A stretch of 64,000 nucleotides of DNA from positions 186,001-250,000 of the forward strand of contig CAYXLI010000005.1 of assembly GCA_964464925.1 (NCBI GenBank), in the 5' to 3' direction. Below are positions 51,000 to 59,168 of this stretch, in pieces. The translations under genes were made by a program, and so were the position numbers. Every line of letters starts with the position of its first letter. Position 1 is the stretch's first letter. Source of the DNA: CAYXLI01 sp964464925 (GTDB taxonomy: Bacteria > Acidobacteriota > Terriglobia > Bryobacterales > Bryobacteraceae). The notes under the pieces were generated by a model that was given only the letters and a program-made list of their open reading frames with translations, was not told the DNA's origin and made no database searches.

Positions 51000-51006
51000 T
51001 TTGAGG

Positions 51007-52113
51007 CTAGGCAACAGCAGTTCGCTGCAAAAGAAGATCGCGGGCGGCTCGCGCCACCACAGATTCCTCGTCAGCGGGAAACACAAAGACCTGGACCTTT
51101 GAGTTTACAGCAGAGAGATTCGTCTCCCCCACCGCGGACCTGTTCCGGCCACTGTCGAGTTCCACGCCCAGGATGTCCAGCCCGCGGCAGACCTCTTCCC
51201 GGATATACACGCTGTTCTCGCCGATTCCCCCGGAGAAGGAAAGCACGTCGAGACCGCCAAGCGCGACATAAAACGAACCGGTATAATTCCGGATCGCTCT
51301 GACGAACACCGCAAGCGCCAAACGGGCTCGCTCGTCGCCCTTAGCCGCTGCTTCTTCCAGGTCGCGCACATCGCCGCTCCCGCCGCTCAGGCCTGCCAGT
51401 CCCGACTCGCTTCCCAAAATGCGGGCCATCTCGCCTACGCTCAGCGATTGTTTCTTCATCATGTACAACGCGGCAAATACATCCAGATCGCCAGTCCGAT
51501 TGTTGTGTGGAAGGCCGGACTGTGGCGAGATGCCAAACGTTGTGTCGATCGCGGTTCCGTTCCGAATCGCCGCCATGCTGGAACTCCCGCCGAGGTGGCA
51601 CGAAATATGTCGGATGTCTCGGCGCCCCGCAAGCTGCTGCGCGCGGTCACTTGCCGCCCGGTGACTGGCTCCGTGAAAGCCATACCGCCGCACTCCAAAC
51701 TTCTCCCGCCATTCGTACGGTACGGCGTAGGTGACGGTCGCATCGTCCAATTTGTCGAAAAACGCGGTCTCCATCAGCGCTATCAAAGGAAGATTCGGAG
51801 CCGTCCTCATGAAGGCACGGATCGCGGCGATGTACGGAGGATTGTGCGCGGGCGCGAAGAACGCGAACTCGTCCATCGCTGCCAGAAACTCCCCGTTCAC
51901 AAATCGAGCGCCGCTCAGAGGGCCGGCATGGACAGCCTTAAACGCAACTGCGCTTAGCTCGTGGCCTGAAATCCTGGAAAGGCATTCGGCGATCGCGGTC
52001 TCATAATCTCTGATCCGCTCGACCTTGCCCTGGCATAGGACAGCCATCGTGTCCATCGCGAACAGGCGGTACTTGAACGAAGTACTGCCTATATTGGCCA
52101 CCAGGATCTTCAT
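51007..52113 (-). CDS. Divergent acetate-kinase-family acyl kinase (first gene of BMC operon)
   Basis: A 368-residue ASKHA kinase expected to convert acyl-phosphate plus ADP to the free acid plus ATP. Nucleotide and phosphate residues are conserved (Asn7, Ser10, Ser12, Lys14 in ANIGSTSFK; His147 in RRYGFHGASH; Arg206 in NNRTGDLD; SGGIGENS). By eye two acyl-site residues differ from acetate kinase: Lys59 for Arg91 (Methanosarcina numbering) and Glu115 for Asp148. No targeting helix, so it may work in the cytosol. ATG 52113 is favoured over upstream starts, which overlap the promoter candidate. It is shorter than the usual 400 residues. Confidence 0.88.
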   Translation of the reverse strand: MKILVANIGSTSFKYRLFAMDTMAVLCQGKVERIRDYETAIAECLSRISGHELSAVAFKAVHAGPLSGARFVNGEFLAAMDEFAFFAPAHNPPYIAAIRAFMRTAPNLPLIALMETAFFDKLDDATVTYAVPYEWREKFGVRRYGFHGASHRAASDRAQQLAGRRDIRHISCHLGGSSSMAAIRNGTAIDTTFGISPQSGLPHNNRTGDLDVFAALYMMKKQSLSVGEMARILGSESGLAGLSGGSGDVRDLEEAAAKGDERARLALAVFVRAIRNYTGSFYVALGGLDVLSFSGGIGENSVYIREEVCRGLDILGVELDSGRNRSAVGETNLSAVNSKVQVFVFPADEESVVARAARDLLLQRTAVA

Positions 52114-52141
52114 AAAGGATTGAGACTGAACCCCAATTCTA

Positions 52142-52210
52142 CTTACAGCATCGTTCATAGTCAATCAACATCGATCATTTCAATGTCATGATAATCTTAC
52201 AGTGTCGTGC
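52142..52210. promoter_or_regulatory. Pair of 15-bp direct repeats, candidate operators of the BMC operon
   Basis: CTTACAGCATCGTTC (52142-52156) and CTTACAGTGTCGTGC (52196-52210) match at 12 of 15 positions with a 54-base offset, close to five helical turns. They flank the minus-strand promoter candidate and the second overlaps the GTG of the divergent TonB receptor gene. Likely binding sites for the DeoR regulator, by position; unproven. Confidence 0.5.
52154..52183 (-). promoter_or_regulatory. Putative BMC operon promoter
   Basis: Minus strand TTGAAA (52183-52178) and TATGAA (52159-52154) with an 18-base spacer. The start site would fall near 52147, giving a leader of about 35 bases before the kinase ATG at 52113. 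The box overlaps one copy of the direct repeat. Confidence 0.45.
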
Positions 52211-55200
52211 GAACATTACTTGCACTATTGCTGTATGCCGCGATTCTCGACGGACAGTCCACTAAGTCCGAACTGTCCGGCGTTGTGCGCGACCCCGCCG
52301 GATTACCCGTAGAATCCGCGATCGTCAAGCTGATTCGAACGGAAACCGGCGCGATCGCCTCGATCACGACCGCTACAGACGGCGGTTATCACTTCGTAGG
52401 TCTGCCGCCCGGCAACTACCGTCTGCTCGTGAGCAAACCCCGCTTTGCCCCGCTGGAAAGAACCGGCATCGTTCTGCGCGTCGGCGAGCATTCGAATGCC
52501 GATCTCACGCTCGCACTCGGCGTATCCGCGGAAACCATCCAGGTCAGTGCTGCTGCTCCGCTCTTGCAAACAAACCGCGGAACAGAGAGCTTTGCCGTAG
52601 ACCAGAAGAAGGTCACTGCGCTACCTCTGGATGGACGCAATTTTGTGCCGCTGATCGCCCTCTCTCCCGGCGTGAGCCTGCCGCCCGGCAATCTGCTGCC
52701 CCGCATCAACGGCAGCCGCCCCCGCACCAGCGAGTACATCTATGACGGCATCAGCGTCTTGCAACCCGAGCCCGGACAGGTCGCCTTTTACCCGATCGCA
52801 GACGCAATCGAGGAGTTCCGCGTCGAGCTGAACAGCTACTCCGCCGAGTACGGGCGATCCAACGGCGGCGTCATCATGGTGCATCAGAAGTCCGGCTCGA
52901 ACGATCTTCACGGAACGCTATTCGAATTCTTCCGCAACGAAAAGCTAAACGCCCGTAACCTGTTTGCCGGCACCGGAGAAAAGCCGCGCTTTCGCCGCAA
53001 TCAATACGGCTTCGTGCTGGGCGGCCCTATCCGGAAGAATCGAACGTTCTTCTTCGCGGATTGGCAGCAGACGCGCCTCAACACCGGCGTCGTGCGGACC
53101 AGCACCGTTCCCACGCTCGGTCAGAAACGCGGCGTATTCACCACCCCGATTACCGACCCGCTCACGCGCCTGCCTTTTCCCGGCAACACGATTCCCACAG
53201 AGCGATTCGACAAGGCCGCACTCGCGGTGCTGGACAGGTATCCGGCTCCGAACCTGCCCGGCGTTGCCAACAATTACCGGCGCCTAGGCAACGACAATAC
53301 CGTGCAGGACCAGTTCGACGGCCGTCTGGACCGTTACTTCGGCGTAGCCCATCGCCTGTTCGCACGCTATTCCTTCTTGCGCGATGACAGCGTGCCAACC
53401 ACGCCGCTTCCGGATGGCAGCGGAAACCTGACCTCCGGTCTAATCGGAGCTACCCTCACCCGTGCGGATTCCATCGCCGCGGAGCACTCCTGGAGTGTCA
53501 CTCCCGCTTCGGTGAACCAGCTTCGCTTCGGCTACACCCGCCGCCGGTTCGATCGCTCCGCACTTCGCACGGGCAATGTCTCCGGCATTCCCAATCTCCC
53601 CGTTTCGTCCTTCTCAGATGTAATGCCGACTTACGACATCGTCGGATACCAGCAGCTCGGTCCGCCGGCGAACGCCAACGCGAGTTTCACAACCTCCGTC
53701 ACTCAGTTCCTCGACACCTACTCGCGCGTGCTGGGGAAACATAGTTGGAAGGCCGGAGCCGACGTGCGCCTGGAGCATCTCGACGTCTTGCAGCCCCCCA
53801 GCCCGACCGGGAATTTTCAATTCAACAACTTGTTCACCGGGAACAGCTTCGCATCCTTCCTGCTGGGACAAGTCACGCGATTCAGCATCGATGCGCAACC
53901 CGAGGTCATTCGTCCCCGCGCCCGAATCGCCGAGTTCTTTGCGCAGGACGACTGGCGCGCCACACGGAGACTCTCCCTAAACCTGGGAGTGCGATACACA
54001 CTGAACTTCCCCTCTACCGTACTCGACAACCATTTGGCCGTCTTCAATCTGACTACGCAAAAACTCGACTTCCCCAGGACGGCCCGCAATCTCGAGAAGG
54101 GGAACTTCGGGCCGCGCATCGGCCTCGCTTTCCAGGCAAAGAACTCGCTCGCGATCCGAGCCGGTTACGGGCTGACGTGGATCGAACAGGCCGGAATCAC
54201 AACGCCGTTCACCACGCCGCTCTTTCCATTCATTCAAACACTCGGTCAGCAAACGTTTGACAACCTCCACCCCGCGTTCGTTCTCTCCGATGGGCCGGGC
54301 GTTCGCGTACAGCCGCCCGGCCCGGACTCTGGGCTCGGCCAAGGCGTCTTCGGCTCGCAGCGCGACAACGGCAGCGGCTACGCCCAGCAGTGGAACTTCA
54401 CCTTGCAGAAAACCTTCGGTCAGAACTGGAGCGTCGAGGCCGGATATCTCGGCTCCAAACTGACTCGCCTCGGAGTTCCGGACGTGAATTTGAACCAGTT
54501 GACCGTCGAGCAACTCGCACTCGGTGCGCAGTTGACCCATCAGGTGCCGAACCCGTTCTACGGCCGGATTCCTGCAACCACATCGCTCGGCGCCCCAGCC
54601 ATCGCTCGCGCTCAATTGCTTCGGCCATTCCCCGCATTCACGACGGTCGCGCTGTACCGCAACAACACGGGCCATTCCACTTATCACGCTGTTCAGGTAC
54701 ACATCGAGAAGCGCTTCGCCCGAGGTTTGACCTTCACCGCTGCCTACACGTACTCTCGTTTGATCGACGATGCCGGGGCCGTGTTTGACTCCGCAATTCT
54801 GACCGGCCCCGTCGCAAATTTCCAGGCAGCGGACAGCTTCAACAAGCGCCTGGAGAAGGACGTCTCGACCGGCAACATCCCCCATATTCTCGCGATCGGC
54901 TTTGTCTATGAGCGGCGCGGCTGGACGTTGGCGGGTATCGCCCGGGCGCAATCCGGCAGTCCTCTTGCCGTCACACAAGCAACGAACTTCAACGCATTCG
55001 CCGGGTTTGGGATTCAACGTCCAAACCGGATCGCAAATCCGAGCCTTCCCACCGATCAACGCAGCACCGCTCGCTGGTTCAACACCGCTGCGTTCACGCA
55101 AGCGCCGCAGTTCTCCATCGGAAACAGTTCGCGCAATCCGGTTGTAGGCCCGGGATACCGGACCATCGATCTGATGGCCGGTCGTACCTTCCAGGTAACC

Positions 55201-55359
55201 GAGCGGCTGAAGACGGAGGTCCGCCTGGAGGCTTTCAATCTAACCAACACGCCGCCGTTAGGCGCTCCGAATACGAGCTTCGGTAGTCCCGGATTCGGAG
55301 TGATCACGACCGCACTCGACCCCCGCGTGTTCGAGGTCGCGATGAAACTACACTTCTGA
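52207..55359 (+). CDS. Oar-like TonB-dependent receptor, divergent from the BMC operon
   Basis: A 1050-residue outer-membrane receptor: short signal peptide (MRTLLALLLYAAILDGQ), a carboxypeptidase-regulatory-like domain (20-100; SELSGVVRDPAGLPVESAIV, DGGYHFVGLPPGNYRL), a plug (about 115-250; LPLDGRNFVPLIALSPGV, SAEYGRSNGGVIMVHQKSGS) and a large barrel ending VAMKLHF. The start is GTG at 52207. It shares only 93 bases of upstream DNA with the BMC operon and is followed one base later by a regulator gene, so a role in uptake of the glycan or sugar degraded by the compartment is plausible. Confidence 0.9.
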   Translation: MRTLLALLLYAAILDGQSTKSELSGVVRDPAGLPVESAIVKLIRTETGAIASITTATDGGYHFVGLPPGNYRLLVSKPRFAPLERTGIVLRVGEHSNADLTLALGVSAETIQVSAAAPLLQTNRGTESFAVDQKKVTALPLDGRNFVPLIALSPGVSLPPGNLLPRINGSRPRTSEYIYDGISVLQPEPGQVAFYPIADAIEEFRVELNSYSAEYGRSNGGVIMVHQKSGSNDLHGTLFEFFRNEKLNARNLFAGTGEKPRFRRNQYGFVLGGPIRKNRTFFFADWQQTRLNTGVVRTSTVPTLGQKRGVFTTPITDPLTRLPFPGNTIPTERFDKAALAVLDRYPAPNLPGVANNYRRLGNDNTVQDQFDGRLDRYFGVAHRLFARYSFLRDDSVPTTPLPDGSGNLTSGLIGATLTRADSIAAEHSWSVTPASVNQLRFGYTRRRFDRSALRTGNVSGIPNLPVSSFSDVMPTYDIVGYQQLGPPANANASFTTSVTQFLDTYSRVLGKHSWKAGADVRLEHLDVLQPPSPTGNFQFNNLFTGNSFASFLLGQVTRFSIDAQPEVIRPRARIAEFFAQDDWRATRRLSLNLGVRYTLNFPSTVLDNHLAVFNLTTQKLDFPRTARNLEKGNFGPRIGLAFQAKNSLAIRAGYGLTWIEQAGITTPFTTPLFPFIQTLGQQTFDNLHPAFVLSDGPGVRVQPPGPDSGLGQGVFGSQRDNGSGYAQQWNFTLQKTFGQNWSVEAGYLGSKLTRLGVPDVNLNQLTVEQLALGAQLTHQVPNPFYGRIPATTSLGAPAIARAQLLRPFPAFTTVALYRNNTGHSTYHAVQVHIEKRFARGLTFTAAYTYSRLIDDAGAVFDSAILTGPVANFQAADSFNKRLEKDVSTGNIPHILAIGFVYERRGWTLAGIARAQSGSPLAVTQATNFNAFAGFGIQRPNRIANPSLPTDQRSTARWFNTAAFTQAPQFSIGNSSRNPVVGPGYRTIDLMAGRTFQVTERLKTEVRLEAFNLTNTPPLGAPNTSFGSPGFGVITTALDPRVFEVAMKLHF

Positions 55360-55360
55360 T

Positions 55361-56467
55361 ATGCGCGTCCGAACCCAACTCGGAGCAATCCGGAAAAACC
55401 GCGGACTTAGCGCGGCCGGCCTGGCGGCCCGTGTCGGCGTGACCCGCCAGACCATTCATGCCATCGAGGCGGGCAGCTATGTCCCCAACACCGAGGTGAC
55501 GCTTCGCCTCGCTCGCGAATTGGAAGTCGCAGTCGAAGAGTTGTTCTCCTTGCCGGACGAGACGCCGCCCGGGCCGGCTACGGTATCCTCCTCGCTTTTA
55601 AGCGCGACTCCCGTCGCCGCCGGCCAGCCCGTGCGTATCTGCCAGGTTGGTGACCACTCCATCAGCGTGCCCGTGAGCGCATCGCCCTACTTCCTGCCGG
55701 AAGCCGACGGAGTCATCTCGCAACTCGCGCTTGATCACGCCGATTTGGCTGTATTTTCGAAAGACTACTCGACCCAGAACCGGCTGATCCTGGCAGGCTG
55801 CGATCCGGCGATCAGCCTTCTCTCACCCATGCTCGAGAAGGCGGGCATCGAGATCGTCGCCGCGGGAGCTTCCAGCAGATTGGCACTCACTTGGCTGAAA
55901 GAAGGCAAGGTGCATATCGCCGGTACGCACTTGGAGGATGCCGCAACCGGCGAGTTCAACCTGCCTTTTATCCGGCGTGAGCTTCCGGCTGAAGACGTCT
56001 GTGTTGTGACATTCGCGCGCTGGGAGGAAGGCCTCGTTACCGCCAAAGGCAATCCGAAACGGCTGCACAGCCCTGCTGACTTGTCGCGAAAGAATGTGCG
56101 TCTGGTCAATCGCGAACTGGGATCGGGCAGCAGAACGCTGCTGGATCGAATGCTCGCCGAAGCAGGCTTGGCTTCATGCAAGGTGCAGGGTTACGATCGC
56201 ATCGCCTACGGACACCTCGCTGCAGCCTATCCCGTCCTGACAGGCGACGCCGACTGCTGCGTGGCCACACGTTCCGCCGCACAAACCTTCGGGCTCGATT
56301 TCGTTCCACTGCACAGCGCCCGCTACGACCTGGCAATGCGCAAAGAGACACTCGATAACCCCGCGGCGCAGGCATTCTTGAACGTTCTGCAGCGTGCAAC
56401 GCTACGGCGCAAACTGGAAGTCCTGGCCGGCTACGACGTCAGTCACACAGGAGCAGTCCTGGTCTAG
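55361..56467 (+). CDS. XRE-type HTH regulator fused to a periplasmic-binding-protein-like sensor domain
   Basis: A 368-residue one-component regulator. An XRE helix-turn-helix occupies residues 1-62 (LGAIRKNRGLSAAGLAARVG, VTRQTIHAIEAGSYVPNTEV). A PBP-like domain (about 95-355) follows, with AVFSKDYSTQNRLILAGCDPA, LVNRELGSGSRTLLDRMLAEAG and GDADCCVATRSAAQTFGLDF; this matches the molybdate-binding-like COG1910 type fused to DNA-binding domains. Ligand unknown; molybdate or another anion is possible. It begins one base after the TonB receptor stop, so the two are co-transcribed, and its 3' end overlaps the convergent esterase gene by four bases. Confidence 0.85.
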   Translation: MRVRTQLGAIRKNRGLSAAGLAARVGVTRQTIHAIEAGSYVPNTEVTLRLARELEVAVEELFSLPDETPPGPATVSSSLLSATPVAAGQPVRICQVGDHSISVPVSASPYFLPEADGVISQLALDHADLAVFSKDYSTQNRLILAGCDPAISLLSPMLEKAGIEIVAAGASSRLALTWLKEGKVHIAGTHLEDAATGEFNLPFIRRELPAEDVCVVTFARWEEGLVTAKGNPKRLHSPADLSRKNVRLVNRELGSGSRTLLDRMLAEAGLASCKVQGYDRIAYGHLAAAYPVLTGDADCCVATRSAAQTFGLDFVPLHSARYDLAMRKETLDNPAAQAFLNVLQRATLRRKLEVLAGYDVSHTGAVLV

Positions 56468-57663
56468 TGGGCCGCCGGAACATGGAAGAAGGCCTCGATC
56501 TTCGCCCGATCCTGCATCGCGCCGGCCGGGCGTGGATGCTGCTCGGTGAAAACAGACAGGGCTTCCGCATCCTCCACTTTCACGAAGCTCTCGTCCACTT
56601 CTTTTTCTCCGGGCACGCGGCTTCGGTCAAGCCCGAGGTGCTTTGCGAAAAATGTGTAGGCGCCCTGCCGCTTGGATGGCCCGTAATCGTGGCCCTCCAG
56701 AGGCAGGTGCAGGTTCTCCACGTTCGCTTCCGCATCATACGCGCGATACACGCGCTGGATGTAGGGGAACTCTACTTTTGGAACGTTTAGCGTCCAGTCC
56801 TTACCGTCGGAGATGATCAATTGCGGTTGGGGAGCGTGTAGCGCCACGATCTCCACATTCGATGTATCGTGTTTGTCGCTGACGTGAACCGGCATGCCGC
56901 TCTCGCAAGCACATCCCCCAAAGAAGTGGGCCGATACCATGACGACCGGAACCGACACCTTCACCCGCGGATCGACGGCGCTGAGCAAGAATGTCTGCGT
57001 GCCGCCGCCCGATGCCCCAGTCATTCCGATGCGCGCTGGATCCACTTCCGGAAGCGAGGTAAGGTAGTCGACTATCCGCATGCTGTTCCAAAGCTGCAGA
57101 CCGAGCGTAACCTTACCCGTATGCGGATACTGTTTCGATTCGTTAATGCCCACCATGTCATACGCGAATACGATAGCCCCCATCCGAGCGAGTACGGCTC
57201 CGATCTTCTGCGTGTCCGCTCCGAAGCGGCATCCCTTCGGGTTCGTGCCGAAAGCTTCCTTTGTATTCACGCAATGCCCATGCGCTAACAGCACTGCGGG
57301 CGAGCGCCCCGAGGCCGGTTTAGCCGCGGGCCGATAGAGGTTGCCTGTGACGAAGAAGCCCGGCAGCGACTCGAGCGCACAGTTCGCCACCGAATACCCC
57401 TCCTGCTTCTTAAGATCGCGGCATACGGGATGAAGCGGTGTCCTCGCCGGCAGGGGTTGAAGACCGGCGCCACGTAGAATCCCCTCGCGAATGTTCGCGG
57501 CTCGCTTTTCCCAAGACGCACGATCGGACCAGGTCTGCGCCCATTCGTCCAATTTGGCCTTACCCGTTTCCTCGCTCCATGCTTTTCCCTGCCGCAGCAC
57601 CGGGCCGGATTCCGCGGCCAGGACCGCCGTACAGGTGAGAAGGAACGCAAGCGCGATTTTCAT
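56464..57663 (-). CDS. Exported alpha/beta hydrolase, acetyl xylan esterase-like
   Basis: A 399-residue protein with a signal peptide (1-17, ALAFLLTCTAVLAAES). The hydrolase core has the nucleophile in RIGMTGASGGGTQT and the histidine in LEGHDYGPSKRQ; VFAYDMVGINESKQYP and GHCVNTKEAF belong to the AXE1/dienelactone-like family that removes acetyl or acyl groups from polysaccharides. A Cys-rich turn (FFGGCACESG) follows the nucleophile region. In context of the receptor and FucP genes, deacetylation of a plant or surface glycan is plausible. Confidence 0.8.
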   Translation of the reverse strand: MKIALAFLLTCTAVLAAESGPVLRQGKAWSEETGKAKLDEWAQTWSDRASWEKRAANIREGILRGAGLQPLPARTPLHPVCRDLKKQEGYSVANCALESLPGFFVTGNLYRPAAKPASGRSPAVLLAHGHCVNTKEAFGTNPKGCRFGADTQKIGAVLARMGAIVFAYDMVGINESKQYPHTGKVTLGLQLWNSMRIVDYLTSLPEVDPARIGMTGASGGGTQTFLLSAVDPRVKVSVPVVMVSAHFFGGCACESGMPVHVSDKHDTSNVEIVALHAPQPQLIISDGKDWTLNVPKVEFPYIQRVYRAYDAEANVENLHLPLEGHDYGPSKRQGAYTFFAKHLGLDRSRVPGEKEVDESFVKVEDAEALSVFTEQHPRPAGAMQDRAKIEAFFHVPAAH

Positions 57664-57729
57664 AAACGACGATCATCTCAGATTCCGGAGTATCCCTGCG
57701 CTTCGCTGATAGAATCGTTCGCAAACGCC

Positions 57730-59151
57730 ATGAGTGAAAAGAAAAAAGGTCTCTTCATCGCGGACGACGGGACCAATCTGATATTCACATTCATTCTCGT
57801 GAGTTCGCTTTTTCTCCTCTGGGGATTCTGTAACGGGATGATCGACGTGATGGACAAGCACTTTCAGGACGAACTTGGCCTTAGTAAGTCTCAGTCCGCC
57901 TGGGTGCAGTTCGCGCACTATCTCGGCTATTTCCTGATGTCTCTGCCGGCGGGAATCCTGGCCGCCAAACTGGGCTACAAAGGAGGCATCATTGCCGGTC
58001 TTCTCATCGTGGCCGCAGGCGGATTCTGGTTTCTCCCGGCAACCCACATCAACGCGATGGTTCATGAAGGAACCGTATCGTCCAACACCGCATTCGTCGC
58101 TTTTCTCGTGGGCGTATGCGCGATCGCCACCGGACTCACGTTTCTGGAAACCATCGCGAATCCGTATACGACGGTGCTTGGCGACCAGCGATACGCCGCA
58201 ACGCGCATCAATCTCGCCCAATCCTGCAACGGGATCGGCTGGATCTTCGGCCCGATTGTGGGCAGCATGTTCTTCTACTCGAAGGATGCGGCTGGGCACA
58301 GCACCGGCAGCCAGACGCTCTACATCCCCTATGTAGGAGTGGCCGTTGTAGTGATCGTGTTGGCGGCGATTTTCTTTTTTGCCAAAGTCCCGGATATCAA
58401 GACGCAAGACGACTACCACCTGGACGATGCAGCGCCCGGCGTTTCTCACTCCATCTGGTCGCATCCGCACTTCGTAATGGCTGTTGCCGCGCAATTCTTC
58501 TATGTCGCGGCCCAGGCCGGAATCTTCAGTTTCTTCATCAATTACATGACTGCCGAAGTCCCTCCGATTCCGGCTTCCTGGGATTCCACGCTGACGTCGC
58601 TCTCGGCAAACGCCAACTTTCTCGGCGGCTGGCTGCAAGGCTGGTTTGAGACTGGGAAAAACGGCGCGCTCGCAATCACCAACAAGGGCGCATCGAATCT
58701 GGCATCGCTCGGTTTCGTCTGCTTTTTGATAGGACGCTTCACCGGCGCAGGACTGCTGCGGAAATATTCCGCGCATAAAATTCTCGGCCTCTACGCTCTC
58801 CTGAATGTCCTCGCGACCTTCCTGGTGTTCTTGAAGCTGGGCTGGATCTCAGTGCTTTGCGTTTTCCTGAGCTATTTCTTCATGTCGATCATGTTCCCGA
58901 CCATCTTCGCGCTAGGCATTTTTGGCTTGGGTGCCCGCGCGAAAAAGGCATCGGCGTTCATCGTCATGGCGATCATGGGCGGCGCGATCCTTCCGAAGCT
59001 GATGGGCTATGTAGCCGACCAGTACGACATGTCGCGCGGCTTCATAGTGCCGATGCTCTGCTTCGCATTCGTGGCCTTCTACGGATTCAACTGGCCGAAG
59101 TTCAGCAACGCGGACTCCCTTCAGGGAGTGAAGGCCACCGCCGGGCATTAA
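57730..59151 (+). CDS. FucP-type sugar:proton symporter (MFS)
   Basis: A 473-residue inner-membrane transporter with about twelve helices. It matches the fucose:H+ symporter family: SSLFLLWGFCNGMIDVMDKHFQ at helix 1, ARFGYKGGI-like loop (AKLGYKGGIIAG), GLTFLETIANPYTTVLGD and RINLAQSCNGIGWIFGPI. Related proteins carry L-fucose, glucose or galactose, so specificity is not certain. L-fucose uptake would feed the class II aldolase pathway of the BMC operon 5.6 kb away. The gene has its own start region and is convergent with the YeiH-like gene. Confidence 0.9.
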   Translation: MSEKKKGLFIADDGTNLIFTFILVSSLFLLWGFCNGMIDVMDKHFQDELGLSKSQSAWVQFAHYLGYFLMSLPAGILAAKLGYKGGIIAGLLIVAAGGFWFLPATHINAMVHEGTVSSNTAFVAFLVGVCAIATGLTFLETIANPYTTVLGDQRYAATRINLAQSCNGIGWIFGPIVGSMFFYSKDAAGHSTGSQTLYIPYVGVAVVVIVLAAIFFFAKVPDIKTQDDYHLDDAAPGVSHSIWSHPHFVMAVAAQFFYVAAQAGIFSFFINYMTAEVPPIPASWDSTLTSLSANANFLGGWLQGWFETGKNGALAITNKGASNLASLGFVCFLIGRFTGAGLLRKYSAHKILGLYALLNVLATFLVFLKLGWISVLCVFLSYFFMSIMFPTIFALGIFGLGARAKKASAFIVMAIMGGAILPKLMGYVADQYDMSRGFIVPMLCFAFVAFYGFNWPKFSNADSLQGVKATAGH

Positions 59152-59165
59152 ATTCCGCCCGGCGG
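59138..59165. terminator. Hairpin between fucP-like and yeiH-like genes
   Basis: CCGCCGGGC and GCCCGGCGG form a perfect 9-bp GC stem with a 10-base AT-rich loop that contains the symporter stop codon. It lies between two convergent genes; no long T run follows in either direction, so it is a terminator only by position and stability. Confidence 0.5.
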
Positions 59166-59168
59166 AAA

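Noticed and set aside
53977..55101. 374-codon open frame on the minus strand
   Set aside because: It is fully antisense to the TonB receptor barrel, shows no domain and reflects GC-rich codon periodicity.
57673..58776. 367-codon open frame on the minus strand
   Set aside because: Antisense to the FucP symporter; charged low-information sequence with no recognisable domain.
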